Shown piece by piece: positions 44,998 to 53,924 of a stretch of DNA of 64,000 nucleotides. The stretch spans positions 40,877-104,876 of the forward strand of contig ONBT01000010.1 of assembly GCA_900316075.1 (NCBI GenBank), read 5' to 3'. The position numbers and the translations under genes are program-made. Under the pieces are notes generated by a model. The model searched no databases and had not been told where the DNA came from. It worked only from the letters and a program-made list of their open reading frames with translations. How positions within the stretch are numbered: position 1 is the stretch's first letter; each line of letters opens with the position of its first letter. The stretch comes from an uncultured Lachnospiraceae bacterium (lineage in GTDB: Bacteria > Bacillota > Clostridia > Lachnospirales > Lachnospiraceae).

Positions 44998-46066
44998 TGA
45001 AAAAATGGATGATCTGCTGAAAAAGGCCCTAAAACCGGATATTGAAGCGGAAGAACTGAAGATTGATGAATCCAGAAAAACCGACTACAGGAGGACAAAG
45101 AATAAGGCCCGACGCAAAAGGACAGTGGCCGCCGCAGTGCTTGTTGTCTGCCTCCTTGCCGGCGGAACGGCCACCTATGCTGCTTATCCCGAAATTTTGA
45201 GCTATGTGAACCAGAAACAGACGAAGAAACTTGGCCACATGGAAGTCGTGGATTCTCAGGGCATACAGAGTTTTGCCGAAGGAAAATCAGAACTGGACTA
45301 CCTGACCTTCCGTAAGCAGGTGGGGGTCAAAATTCTTTCGGAAACCGTTACAGAAGCCCCTGAGGACATCAAAGTTTCCATTGATACGGACCGGACGAAT
45401 TACCTCTTTGCAAAAATGGACCCCTATTTTTCCTATGAGGACAAGCCTGTCTCCTTGGAAATCGACATGATCCTGAGCGAAGACCAGCTGGCCACGGGTC
45501 TGGACAAGGACTATATGGGGGCCTATACCTACCAGGGCTCCTTCACTACCCAAAACGGAGACCGAGTCAACTTGATCTCGGATACAACCGGGGCCGAGCA
45601 TCCGGAGGTCATTGCCGAGATGGTGTCCGACGGGGTCAAGTACATCCTGTCAGGCCGGGTGACCATTCCCGAGATGAAGCAGATTGTGGAATCCCTCGAA
45701 TATGTACCGGGAACGACCGGAGAAGAATCGGCTTCGGCAATCTATTCAGATGAAGATATCGCCGCTGCGGAGGAACTCATTCGAAAAGAGTTTGAAAGCT
45801 GGAACGGGGTGAAGAATCTGGAACTTCACTACATGGGCGACTCCTGCAACACGGTGGAAAATGTCCAGTGGATGAACGACCTGAACGAGGGCCAGAAGGT
45901 TTCCGACGAGCCCTTCACCCAGTGCATTGCCTTCACTTCCACCTTCATTACGGATGATAATATATCCCCCGGCGTGTGGAACCCGGACTCCGCCTATGCC
46001 GGCTGGTCCTGGTACCTGGCCCGGACCGACGGGGGCGAGTGGCACCTGATGACGTGGGGATACTGA
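44990..46066 (+). CDS. Putative membrane-bound anti-sigma factor with extracellular domain
   Basis: 358 residues from ATG 44990, nine bases after TTGGAGG and overlapping the sigma gene (ATGACTGA). A ~44-residue charged cytoplasmic part precedes one membrane helix (about 45-64). A ~290-residue extracellular region follows, its last third ending in a WSWYLARTDGGEWHLMTWGY block of the DUF4829 kind. The layout is that of an anti-sigma factor holding the sigma factor until an envelope signal arrives. No zinc-binding HxxxCxxC motif, so it is not a ZAS type. Role inferred from position. Confidence 0.7.
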   Translation: MTDEKMDDLLKKALKPDIEAEELKIDESRKTDYRRTKNKARRKRTVAAAVLVVCLLAGGTATYAAYPEILSYVNQKQTKKLGHMEVVDSQGIQSFAEGKSELDYLTFRKQVGVKILSETVTEAPEDIKVSIDTDRTNYLFAKMDPYFSYEDKPVSLEIDMILSEDQLATGLDKDYMGAYTYQGSFTTQNGDRVNLISDTTGAEHPEVIAEMVSDGVKYILSGRVTIPEMKQIVESLEYVPGTTGEESASAIYSDEDIAAAEELIRKEFESWNGVKNLELHYMGDSCNTVENVQWMNDLNEGQKVSDEPFTQCIAFTSTFITDDNISPGVWNPDSAYAGWSWYLARTDGGEWHLMTWGY

Positions 46067-46080
46067 AGCTATTGTTGCAA

Positions 46081-46140
46081 AGATATAAAAAGATATAAAG
46101 GATATAAAAGATATAAAAGGATATAAAAAGATATAAAAGC
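46081..46140 (+). repeat. Six tandem GATATAAAA-type units, helically phased
   Basis: ATATAAA starts at 46083, 46093, 46102, 46111, 46121 and 46131 (steps 10, 9, 9, 10, 10). It lies between the anti-sigma gene and its terminator. Confidence 0.9.
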
Positions 46141-46179
46141 TCTTCAGGCTCAGGCATTACCTGAGAAGAAGGGCTTTTT
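46137..46179 (+). terminator. Terminator of the ECF sigma operon
   Basis: The outer stem AAGCTCTTC (46137-46145) pairs with GAAGGGCTT (46168-46176). The inner stem is CTCAGG 46149-46154 with CCTGAG 46160-46165, and TTTTT ends it (46175-46179). Confidence 0.8.
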
Positions 46180-46182
46180 CCG

Positions 46183-46211
46183 TTGCTGAAATTTTGGATA
46201 GGGGGTACAAT
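46183..46211 (+). promoter_or_regulatory. Sigma-A promoter of the LytTR/GHKL operon
   Basis: TTGCTG (46183-46188), a 17-base spacer, TACAAT (46206-46211). Confidence 0.65.
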
Positions 46212-46242
46212 GTCACTCTGAGATAAAAAAGAGGAGAGAGAG

Positions 46243-47031
46243 ATGTCAATTCGTATCGCCTGCCTGGAAGACGAAACTCCCCAGGCGGAGGCTTTGAAAG
46301 AGAACCTGCTTTCTTTCGGGGATGAGAATAATATAAAGCTCCGGGTCGACCTCTACCTGAGCGCGGAACAGTTCCTCTTTGAACTGGATGGAAAAGAGCA
46401 GGTCCCCTACGACCTCCTCCTTCTCGACATTTCAATGGGGGAGATGGACGGCTTTTCCCTGGCGGAAAAGATTCGGGAAAAGGACAAGTCAGTCAGACTC
46501 GCCTTCCTGACCTCGGACCCCTCCCGGGTTTTCGATGGCTATGAGGTAGGCGCCTTCCGCTATCTCTTAAAGCCGGTGACGAAAGAAAAAATCGCTGAGA
46601 TGATGGCGGCCTTTCTTGTCGACCGGGAAGAGGATGAAGCCTATGTCCTCCTGGAATCCGGCGGAGAGAATGTGAAGGTACTTCTTTCTGCCGTCAAATA
46701 TATCGAGGCGGACGGCCACTATGTCGATGTTGTGACGGATACGGAGACCCTGCGTCTGCACCGGAATTATAGAGATGTTCTGACGCAGTTCATCTCAGCA
46801 GGAAGAAAGACAGAAACCGAATCCGCAGGCGGGGCGGATGGTTCCGGAGCTGAGAATATCGCGTTTGTCGAATGCCACCGGGGCATGTCCGTCAATATTT
46901 CCCGGGTCGACTCCATCGGAAAAGAGGAGCTTTGCCTCGATGACGGGACGCGCCTTCCGGTGAGCCGGGGCTGTGTGAAGCAGGTGAATTCCGCCTTCAT
47001 AGAAGCAAACCGGAAGGAGGGCATGTTTTGA
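46243..47031 (+). CDS. LytTR-family response regulator
   Basis: 262 residues: receiver domain with D10/E11 and phospho-acceptor D62 (LLLLDISMGEMDG). The C-terminal LytTR DNA-binding domain (about 145-255) has the blocks IEADGHYVDV and FVECHRGMSVNI. It is of the AgrA/ComE kind that binds direct repeats upstream of target promoters. A serine/glycine-rich insertion (about 195-205) interrupts the domain. ATG follows AGAGGAGAGAG. Its kinase gene overlaps the stop. Confidence 0.92.
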   Translation: MSIRIACLEDETPQAEALKENLLSFGDENNIKLRVDLYLSAEQFLFELDGKEQVPYDLLLLDISMGEMDGFSLAEKIREKDKSVRLAFLTSDPSRVFDGYEVGAFRYLLKPVTKEKIAEMMAAFLVDREEDEAYVLLESGGENVKVLLSAVKYIEADGHYVDVVTDTETLRLHRNYRDVLTQFISAGRKTETESAGGADGSGAENIAFVECHRGMSVNISRVDSIGKEELCLDDGTRLPVSRGCVKQVNSAFIEANRKEGMF

Positions 47032-47777
47032 CGACTCCTGTATTCATCTGTCTGGTCATTGCAGCAATCCTTCTCATTATTCTTCTTTCCGTTCTCGTTA
47101 TCCGGCAGATTCTGAAAAAGGCCTATGAGAAGGCGGTCGTCGACTATCAGAACAAGCTCCTTTCTCAGGAGATGGCAGAGGTTCAGCACATCTACCTCAC
47201 CATGCGGGGCTGGCGGCACGACTACCACAACCACATGCAGTCCATCAAGGCCTACCTTGCCAAAGACAATATCGAAGAAGCGAGGGAGTATCTCAATAAG
47301 CTGGAAACGGACCTCGACGACATCCGCCTCCTTTTCGACACCGGAAACCTCAATGCGGACGCAATACTGAACGCCAAGATTTCTCTGGCCCTGGAGAACG
47401 GCATCCCCTGTGATTACAAGGCCGTGATTCCGAAGAATCTTTCCGTCAGCGACCTGGACCTCTGCGTCATTCTCGGAAACCTCATCGACAATGCGGTCGA
47501 GTCCTGCCGCAAGGTCCCGAAGGAGAAGCAGTTCCTTCGGCTTTACATCGGCCCCCTCAAAAAGCAGCTCTACATCTCGGTTTCCAATGCAACGAATGAA
47601 GTCGTGCGGAAACTTGACGCCGAATACATTTCCACGAAACGGGGCGACCACGGGCACGGCCTCAAGCGGATCAATGACGCAGTGGAAAAGAACTCAGGGT
47701 ATATCAACCGCAAGAATGAACCGGGCGTCTTCGTGACGGAAATCATGCTGCCGCTTTCCGGGGCAGCCGCCCAATGA
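47028..47777 (+). CDS. GHKL sensor histidine kinase with minimal sensor
   Basis: 249 residues from TTG 47028, eight bases after GGAGG and overlapping the regulator stop. One membrane helix (about 5-26), a short coiled region, the phospho-acceptor block R-H64-D-Y-H-N-H, and a GHKL ATPase with NLIDNAVESC (N box) and DHGHGLKRI (G box). Unlike AgrC it has no multi-helix sensor and no extracellular loop, so it may sense within the membrane or through the neighbouring ABC transporter. Confidence 0.88.
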   Translation: MTTPVFICLVIAAILLIILLSVLVIRQILKKAYEKAVVDYQNKLLSQEMAEVQHIYLTMRGWRHDYHNHMQSIKAYLAKDNIEEAREYLNKLETDLDDIRLLFDTGNLNADAILNAKISLALENGIPCDYKAVIPKNLSVSDLDLCVILGNLIDNAVESCRKVPKEKQFLRLYIGPLKKQLYISVSNATNEVVRKLDAEYISTKRGDHGHGLKRINDAVEKNSGYINRKNEPGVFVTEIMLPLSGAAAQ

Positions 47778-47821
47778 ACCGGCCGAGGATACGGCGCGCT
47801 TTATATTCGTCATGCAGTTCG

Positions 47822-47852
47822 TGCACGGATGGAATCCATTCGTGCATTTTTT
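47822..47852 (+). terminator. Terminator of the LytTR/GHKL operon
   Basis: An 11-bp stem with one G-U (47822-47832 with 47836-47846) is followed by six T. Confidence 0.85.
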
Positions 47853-47880
47853 GTGCCCGCGGGGAAAACTCTGCTAGTAT
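47851..47880 (+). promoter_or_regulatory. Promoter of the ABC exporter pair
   Basis: TTGTGC (47851-47856), an 18-base spacer, TAGTAT (47875-47880). The imperfect TGCACG-type dyad just upstream doubles as the terminator stem. Confidence 0.45.
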
Positions 47881-47927
47881 AGGCTCAGATGAAGAGAAGA
47901 GTTTTCTGAACGGAGGAGAGAACAGGT

Positions 47928-49772
47928 ATGAGAGAAGAAACAGAAAAAATGAAGGAGACGCCGAAACCAAAGCGGCACAGCGTCGTCAGCAATATTATCT
48001 ATGCTTTCAAACCGGTGGTACAGAGGAATCCCTCCTTCCTGCCGGGATTTCTTTTCGAGATTTTTCTGAAAGTAGCTGTACCGATTCTGGGCTCTTACGC
48101 CAGCGCCCGGGTTGTTGCGGTTTCTTCCGGCAGGCAGCCGGTACTTACCGTCATTCTTTCCATCGGGACCATCTTTCTGATCTACGGCCTCGTAAACGGG
48201 CTTTCTTCCTTCTTCAACCAGATGAATCAGATGCGCTATATGGAGGGACGCCTTGCCGTCTTCTTCCCGCGCGCGATGCAGAAGTGGCTTTCCCTGTCTC
48301 TCTCCCGGATGGAAGATCATGCCGTGCGGAAAAAGGTAGAGGCCGCGGTAGAGGCGACTGAGAATAATGACGTGGGATTTGAAGACCTTATGCGGGATAC
48401 CATCGTTTTCGCTGCGGATGCCCTCGGTCTTCTCGTCTACATCGGGTTCTTCGGTTTTCTGGATATCCGGCTCATGCTGCTGATCATCCTGGTCGGCCTG
48501 GCCACAGCCTTTCTTTCCCTGGTTACCGAGCAATACTATCGCAAGGCAATGAAGCGCTATTTCGAACTTTACGGGCAGAAAGCCTATCTCGACAGGACGG
48601 CAGCCAATATTGTGGCAGGAAAAGACATACGGGTTTTTGATCTTTCCCCCTATCTTTCCAAAAAATTCGACAAGGTAACAAAGGATATGACCCATGCCAG
48701 GGGCATGTATCTCTTCGTCCGCTTTCTCTGCTCCGATGCGGCCGGGGTCATTCTGGCCGCTCTGCGGGACCTGGTCTGCTACCTCTACCTCATTGGCCGT
48801 ATGCAGGCCGGTATGTCGGTCGAGAGCTTTGTCTTCTACCTGGGCCTGATTTCCGGCTTCGCTGCCTGGTTTACGGAGCTGGGTGGCTGCTATGCCGAGT
48901 TTCGCATCGATTCCGATATGGTGGACAGCTACCGGGACTATCAGGAACTGAAGGCCGATATGGCGGATGCCGGAAAAGTTCCGGAAGAAGGCTTTGAAAA
49001 AATTTCGATTGAATTCGACCATGTCTCTTTCGCCTATCCGGGAATGGAAGAGAAGAAGGTACTGGACGATGTCTCTTTTTCCGTTTCCGCCGGTGAAAAG
49101 ATTGCCCTGGTCGGGATCAACGGGGCCGGGAAGAGCACTCTGGTGAAGCTCATGTCCGGCCTCTATCTGCCGACCTCCGGGGCAGTCCGGATCAATGGAA
49201 TTGATACGAAGGATATGAACCGGCGGGAGCTCATGGCTCATGAGGCAGCCATCTTTCAGCAGCCCTATCTCACGGACTATTCCATAGGTGAAAATGTGAC
49301 CTTTTCGGAAACCTATGAGGAAAAGAAAGTCCTTGACGTTCTGAAGCAGGCCGGCCTTTCCGAAAAGGCCGCTTCCCTTCCGGATGGAATTCACACCTGT
49401 CTCGGAAAGCATGTGGACGAGGCCGGCATCAGCCTCTCCGGCGGCGAGGCCCAGAAGCTCCTTCTGGCCCGGGCTCTCTACCGCAATCCCTCCCTTGTCC
49501 TTCTGGACGAGCCGACGGCCGCCCTCGATGCCCTGGCAGAAACCGCCGTCTATGAAACCTATTCGGAAAATATGAAGGGGCGGACGGCCGTTTTCATTTC
49601 CCACCGTCTGGCCTCCACGAAGTTCTGCGACCGGATTCTGCTGCTTTCCGGTGGACGGATTGCCGAGGAAGGAACCCATGAGGAACTGATGCAAAAGAAC
49701 GGAGAGTACGCGGCTCTTTTCAATGTGCAGGCGAAATATTATCAGGAAGCAGCAGAGGAGGTCCGGGCATGA
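47928..49772 (+). CDS. ABC exporter half-transporter, first subunit
   Basis: 614 residues: an N-terminal six-helix exporter domain (about 30-330) and an ATPase with Walker A INGAGKST, signature LSGGEAQK, Walker B LLDEPTAALD and H-loop ISHRLAS. The final block LFNVQAKYYQEA also occurs in the next protein in similar form. With that protein it should make a heterodimeric exporter. Placed right after a LytTR/GHKL system, it probably moves a peptide or lipid-like compound or gives resistance to one; substrate unknown. ATG follows GGAGGAGAG. Confidence 0.9.
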   Translation: MREETEKMKETPKPKRHSVVSNIIYAFKPVVQRNPSFLPGFLFEIFLKVAVPILGSYASARVVAVSSGRQPVLTVILSIGTIFLIYGLVNGLSSFFNQMNQMRYMEGRLAVFFPRAMQKWLSLSLSRMEDHAVRKKVEAAVEATENNDVGFEDLMRDTIVFAADALGLLVYIGFFGFLDIRLMLLIILVGLATAFLSLVTEQYYRKAMKRYFELYGQKAYLDRTAANIVAGKDIRVFDLSPYLSKKFDKVTKDMTHARGMYLFVRFLCSDAAGVILAALRDLVCYLYLIGRMQAGMSVESFVFYLGLISGFAAWFTELGGCYAEFRIDSDMVDSYRDYQELKADMADAGKVPEEGFEKISIEFDHVSFAYPGMEEKKVLDDVSFSVSAGEKIALVGINGAGKSTLVKLMSGLYLPTSGAVRINGIDTKDMNRRELMAHEAAIFQQPYLTDYSIGENVTFSETYEEKKVLDVLKQAGLSEKAASLPDGIHTCLGKHVDEAGISLSGGEAQKLLLARALYRNPSLVLLDEPTAALDALAETAVYETYSENMKGRTAVFISHRLASTKFCDRILLLSGGRIAEEGTHEELMQKNGEYAALFNVQAKYYQEAAEEVRA

Positions 49773-51610
49773 ATAATGAAAAGCGTGAAGAGCAGATGTC
49801 CATCCGGGAGATGCTGCATTTCGTTTCTTTTCAGGCAAAGCACTTCCCCCAGGTGCGGATTTTCCTCTTTCTGGGTGCCGTGAGCGGGGGCATTACCGCC
49901 TATGTGAACAGCTTCCTCTATGCCGGAATTCTGAATGCCCTCCTTACAAAAGACTATGATGCTGCCAAGCGGACAGCCCTTCTTCTGGTCGGAACCGTCC
50001 TGCTGCTGGGGCTCCTGTCGACGCTTTCCAAATTCCTCTATCGGTCTGCGTCCCTTGGCAGCAACTTTGACACCAAGGGACGGACAAATGAAAAGTCCTA
50101 TACCATCAGCTTCGCAAAACTGGAGGATGAGGCGACCATACAGAAAATACAGCGGATCAAGAACGGGGAAAACGGCCATGGCAGCATCCCAGAGCAGATG
50201 GATGAAATCTATCAGTTCTTCGGCAGCCTGGTCTCCATCCTCTGCGCCTGCGGCTTCCTCATTCTCCTTGTCGTAAAGTCTGATTTTTCAAAGGAAAAGA
50301 TTTCCGCCTTCCTCATTTCCACGGCGGTGCTCCTTTTTGCCTTTGCCCTGGTACTGCGGGTTCAGAGATGGGCTTCAAAGAAAACCGGAGAGGAGTCTGT
50401 GGCTATGTTCCGGCGGAATGAAAAGAACAATACGCTTGCCCTCTACCTCACGGACCTGACGCTGGATGAAGCGTCCGCACCGGACAAGGTCCTCTACCAT
50501 CTGGCGGACTACTTCGGGAAAAAGTATGTCGTCATCGAGAAAATGTCCATAGGCTATGGGGCGTTCGGAATCTTCAGGGGGAAATATTCAGGTCTTACCA
50601 CCTTTTCCTTCGAGCTCCTGGCCGGGGTGACCTACGTCGTCATTGCCTTAAAGGCCATGACCGGGTCCGTTTCTCCCGGAGATGTCCTCATGTATGCCGG
50701 AGCCGTCATCACGATGATGGAGGCCATCCGGAAGGCTTCCGCGAGCCGGATCAATATCAACTACAGCAATGAGTACTTAAAGACCTACGAGGAATTCATA
50801 AACGACAGGGACATGGACTACGACGGGACCCTGCCGGTGGAGAAGCGGACGGACAATGAATACCGCCTCGAGTTTCAGAATGTCTCCTTCAGATATCCCG
50901 GGGCAGAGGATTATGTGCTGAAAAATATTAATATAAAATTCAGGATTGGTGAAAAACTTGCGCTTGTCGGCTTAAACGGGGCGGGGAAGACGACGCTGAT
51001 AAAGCTCCTCCTGCGGCTCTATGAACCGACAGAGGGGCAGATCCTTTTAAACGGAATTGACATCCGCCTCTACGACTACCGGGAGTATATGACCATCTTC
51101 GGGGTTGTCTTTCAGGACTACCAGCTTTTTGATTTTCCTCTGGATGAGAATATCGCCTGCTCTGAAGAACCGGATGAGAAGAGAATCGCCGAGGTACTTG
51201 AAAAGGTTGGCCTGACCGAGCGGGTTTCCAAGATGAAGAACGGGGTCCATACCGTCCTCTCCCACGAGACAGCGGAAGAGGGAGAAAACCTGTCCGGCGG
51301 GGAAGCTCAGAAGGTGGCCATTGCAAGAGCCCTTTACAAGGACGCCCCGTTCGTCATCCTCGACGAACCGACGGCGGCTCTCGACCCGCTTGCCGAAGCA
51401 GAGATCTACGAGAACTTCCGCGAGCTGGCCGGGGACAAGACCTCCATCTATATTTCCCACCGCATGTCGAGCTGCCGCTTCTGCGACCGCATCATCGTTC
51501 TTTCCGACGGAGGAATAGCCGAAGAGGGCACGCACGAAGAGCTCATGCAGGAGAATGGCCTCTACGCCGACCTCTTCAATACCCAGGCGCAGTACTATCA
51601 GACAGCATGA
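49769..51610 (+). CDS. ABC exporter half-transporter, second subunit
   Basis: 613 residues, same fold order as its partner: exporter membrane domain (about 25-330), then an ATPase with Walker A LNGAGKTT, signature LSGGEAQK, Walker B ILDEPTAALD and H-loop ISHRMSS. Both catalytic glutamates of the pair look intact, so neither site appears degenerate. It overlaps the first subunit by four bases. Ends LFNTQAQYYQTA, echoing its partner. Confidence 0.9.
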   Translation: MNNEKREEQMSIREMLHFVSFQAKHFPQVRIFLFLGAVSGGITAYVNSFLYAGILNALLTKDYDAAKRTALLLVGTVLLLGLLSTLSKFLYRSASLGSNFDTKGRTNEKSYTISFAKLEDEATIQKIQRIKNGENGHGSIPEQMDEIYQFFGSLVSILCACGFLILLVVKSDFSKEKISAFLISTAVLLFAFALVLRVQRWASKKTGEESVAMFRRNEKNNTLALYLTDLTLDEASAPDKVLYHLADYFGKKYVVIEKMSIGYGAFGIFRGKYSGLTTFSFELLAGVTYVVIALKAMTGSVSPGDVLMYAGAVITMMEAIRKASASRININYSNEYLKTYEEFINDRDMDYDGTLPVEKRTDNEYRLEFQNVSFRYPGAEDYVLKNINIKFRIGEKLALVGLNGAGKTTLIKLLLRLYEPTEGQILLNGIDIRLYDYREYMTIFGVVFQDYQLFDFPLDENIACSEEPDEKRIAEVLEKVGLTERVSKMKNGVHTVLSHETAEEGENLSGGEAQKVAIARALYKDAPFVILDEPTAALDPLAEAEIYENFRELAGDKTSIYISHRMSSCRFCDRIIVLSDGGIAEEGTHEELMQENGLYADLFNTQAQYYQTA

Positions 51611-51679
51611 AATAAAACTTTGAAGAAATGACATATTTCGCCGGATAAAAAGTTGAAGAAATGCATCTGAGCAGGTAAT

Positions 51680-51733
51680 GAAGCAGGAAGCCCGCCGCAT
51701 TGCGACGTGCCCCCCCCTGCTTTCTTTTTTTTC
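51680..51733 (+). terminator. Terminator after the ABC exporter
   Basis: AAGCAGG (51681-51687) pairs with CCTGCTT (51716-51722) over a long loop, and is followed by TTTCTTTTTTTT. Weak stem, excellent T-run. Confidence 0.6.
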
Positions 51734-51742
51734 AAATTCCCC

Positions 51743-51775
51743 TTGACAGAACTGTTCATATACTGTATATATACA
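51743..51775 (+). promoter_or_regulatory. Promoter and palindromic operator of the GntR/ABC operon
   Basis: A perfect TTGACA (51743-51748), a 17-base spacer, and TATATA (51766-51771). A perfect 12-base palindrome TGTATATATACA (51764-51775) covers the -10. GntR regulators of the YtrA group usually repress their own promoter, so this is the likely operator. Confidence 0.65.
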
Positions 51776-51846
51776 ATATAAACAGAAAGAACAGAAGGAA
51801 CAGGAAGGACAGATGCGAAATATGAAATGGAAAGAAGAGTGACGAT

Positions 51847-52224
51847 ATGAAAATACTGCAGACAAGCGGGGTGCCTATCTACCGGCAGATTGCAGCTGCC
51901 TTTCAGGAGGACATCCTCTCGGGAAAAATGAAGGAGGGGGACTATCTTCCCTCCATCAGGTCCCTGGCGGCAGACCTCAAGGTCTCCGTCATCACAACCA
52001 TGAAGGCCTATGAGACCCTTGAAGAGGAGGGCCTTGTCACGGCGGTGCAGGGCAAGGGTTTTGTCGTGAACGCGAGAAACAGCGATATGGTGATGGAGCA
52101 GTACCGGCGGGAGATCGAGAAGAATCTCTCCGTTGCCGTGAAGAAGGCCAAGACCGCCGGCATCACAAAGACCGAGCTCAAGGAGACCATCGATGTCTTC
52201 TGGAACGAAGAGACAGAAGAATAA
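51847..52224 (+). CDS. GntR-family regulator, YtrA subfamily
   Basis: 125 residues: winged helix (about 5-75) with PIYRQIAAAFQEDILSGK and LPSIRSLAADLKVSVITTMKAYE, then a short helical tail (about 80-125) for dimerisation in place of a ligand domain. That layout defines YtrA-type repressors, which sit in front of ABC transporters and respond to cell-wall antibiotics in Bacillus. Three transporter genes follow. Confidence 0.92.
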   Translation: MKILQTSGVPIYRQIAAAFQEDILSGKMKEGDYLPSIRSLAADLKVSVITTMKAYETLEEEGLVTAVQGKGFVVNARNSDMVMEQYRREIEKNLSVAVKKAKTAGITKTELKETIDVFWNEETEE

Positions 52225-52299
52225 TTTTTAGCGAAGGGCTGCGGCAGTTTTTGGCGCAGCGCCTGATGCAATGAAGTATGGATGTGAAAGGATTTTGAA

Positions 52300-53211
52300 A
52301 TGAGAGACGTTTCGTATTGCCTGATGACGCGCAATCTGAAAAAGTCATATAAGAAAAAGTTTACACTGGACATCCCGAAGCTCATGATTCCGCAGGGCTT
52401 TGCCACGGCCCTGATCGGGGAGAACGGGGCCGGGAAGACGACCCTCTTAAACTTCCTCTCCGGCATCCGCGAGGATTACGAAGGCGAGATGGAGTTCTTC
52501 GGAAAGTATTCGGACAAAGACCGGGACAAGGCGGACTGTCCCGTGCGGGAGATGATCGGATACACGGGATCCGGCTACTACTATATGCCTTCCTGGACCA
52601 TCGAGGGAGTCGGAGAGATTTCCGAGCTTCTCTTTGACAGTTTCCACAAGGATCGTTTCTACAATCTGGTGCGGTCCATGCGGATCGACCCGATGATCCC
52701 CGGGAAAAGTCCCAAGGTATCGACTCTGTCTGACGGCAACCGGATGAAGCTGGAAATAGCGGGCGTCCTGGCGCGGGATACGGAGCTTCTGATCATGGAT
52801 GAACCGGCATCTCCCCTGGATCCGCTGGCAAGAGACGAGCTCTGCAGCGCCATTCAGAAGTATATAAACGAAGGAAATGGAAAGCGGTCTGTTTTCTTCT
52901 CTACCCACAATATCTCCGACATGGAATCCGTGACCGACTATGCGATCATTATGGACGAAGGAAAGATCGTGGAAGAGGGCTGGGTCGAGGACCTGAAGGA
53001 GAAGTACATCGTCGTGAAAGGCGAGGCTGCAGCAGCAGAAAAGGTACGTCCCTTCCTCTTTACGGAGAGCGCAGGGGAGTTCGGATTCGAAGGCATTGTC
53101 CTTGCAGAAAATGCAGATGCTCTCGCCGGTTTTGATGTAGAGATCGAACGGCCGACCCTGTCCCGGATCGCCGTTGCGGTAATGAAGCACGAGAGGGAGA
53201 AGACAGCATGA
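52300..53211 (+). CDS. ABC transporter ATPase (YtrB-like)
   Basis: 303 residues. Walker A GENGAGKTT, an unusual signature LSDGNRMKLE, Walker B LLIMDEPASPLDP and the H-loop FSTHNISD. A C-terminal extension (about 225-303) is typical of YtrB/BcrA-type ATPases. It powers the two membrane proteins encoded next. The stop overlaps the next start by four bases. Exported compound unknown. Confidence 0.88.
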   Translation: MRDVSYCLMTRNLKKSYKKKFTLDIPKLMIPQGFATALIGENGAGKTTLLNFLSGIREDYEGEMEFFGKYSDKDRDKADCPVREMIGYTGSGYYYMPSWTIEGVGEISELLFDSFHKDRFYNLVRSMRIDPMIPGKSPKVSTLSDGNRMKLEIAGVLARDTELLIMDEPASPLDPLARDELCSAIQKYINEGNGKRSVFFSTHNISDMESVTDYAIIMDEGKIVEEGWVEDLKEKYIVVKGEAAAAEKVRPFLFTESAGEFGFEGIVLAENADALAGFDVEIERPTLSRIAVAVMKHEREKTA

Positions 53212-53924
53212 AAACGAGTCTCAAAGCCTATCGGGCTTCTACATGGAAGTCCTACCGGATTGTGATGTTCATCGTCTATCCGTTGGTTCTTCTGGCTCAG
53301 CGCCTGATCAGCATTGCCATGATGACCATGAACGCCGGTGATCCGGATTTCAATCCGTATCTGATTTTTCCTATGATGGAGGGCTTTGGAGCCCTGACCA
53401 TCTTCCTATTTGAAGCGCTCAGTGATATCTGGCTCTTTCCAGGCGTCTATTCGAAGGACACAGGATTTGCGGCCCTTCCCCGGACTTCCCTGTGGGGGAA
53501 GAAAGTGATGGTCGGAACTGTCAAAGGGGATTTGGCACGGAGTATTTTCATGACAGTCCTTTTCTTTGTGAGCGACATCATCGGTCCGGCCCTGTCGATG
53601 CAGGAAGATCTGGAAAAATTTGTAATTCTTGCCATTGGGTTTCTTGCTGTGACCCTGGCTGCCGTTGAGGCTGCTGTTTTCTGGCTCCGGCACATCACGA
53701 ATATGTCCCTGGCCGGCCTGCCGATCATGGTGGTATATCTCATGGCAATGCTTTCGCTTGCCGGTTTCACTGTTCTCGCAGTCACCCGCCTCGATACGGA
53801 CGGGTGGATGGTTTTCTTTGCAGGGATTGCGATTGTCGCTTTGTTTGCTGCCTTTCTGCGGACAGACATCCGGAAGGCGGAAAGCATATATGACGCCGGA
53901 TTTTCGGCTGAGGAGGAGAAATGA
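53208..53924 (+). CDS. ABC transporter membrane subunit (first)
   Basis: 238 residues with about six hydrophobic segments and no enzymatic motif; permease partner of the preceding ATPase by position and translational overlap. It is not closely similar to any named family that I can recognise. Confidence 0.75.
   Translation: MKTSLKAYRASTWKSYRIVMFIVYPLVLLAQRLISIAMMTMNAGDPDFNPYLIFPMMEGFGALTIFLFEALSDIWLFPGVYSKDTGFAALPRTSLWGKKVMVGTVKGDLARSIFMTVLFFVSDIIGPALSMQEDLEKFVILAIGFLAVTLAAVEAAVFWLRHITNMSLAGLPIMVVYLMAMLSLAGFTVLAVTRLDTDGWMVFFAGIAIVALFAAFLRTDIRKAESIYDAGFSAEEEK

Noticed and set aside
46081..46140. CRISPR-like array
   Set aside because: Units are 9-10 bases without spacers; it is a simple tandem repeat.
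47778..47927. Small peptide (pheromone or bacteriocin) gene between the kinase and the exporter
   Set aside because: The gap is filled by a terminator, a promoter and a ribosome site; no short frame with a start signal and leader-like sequence is present.
49928..51610. Degenerate ATP site in the exporter pair
   Set aside because: Both halves keep Walker A, SGGEAQK signature, Walker B glutamate and H-loop histidine.
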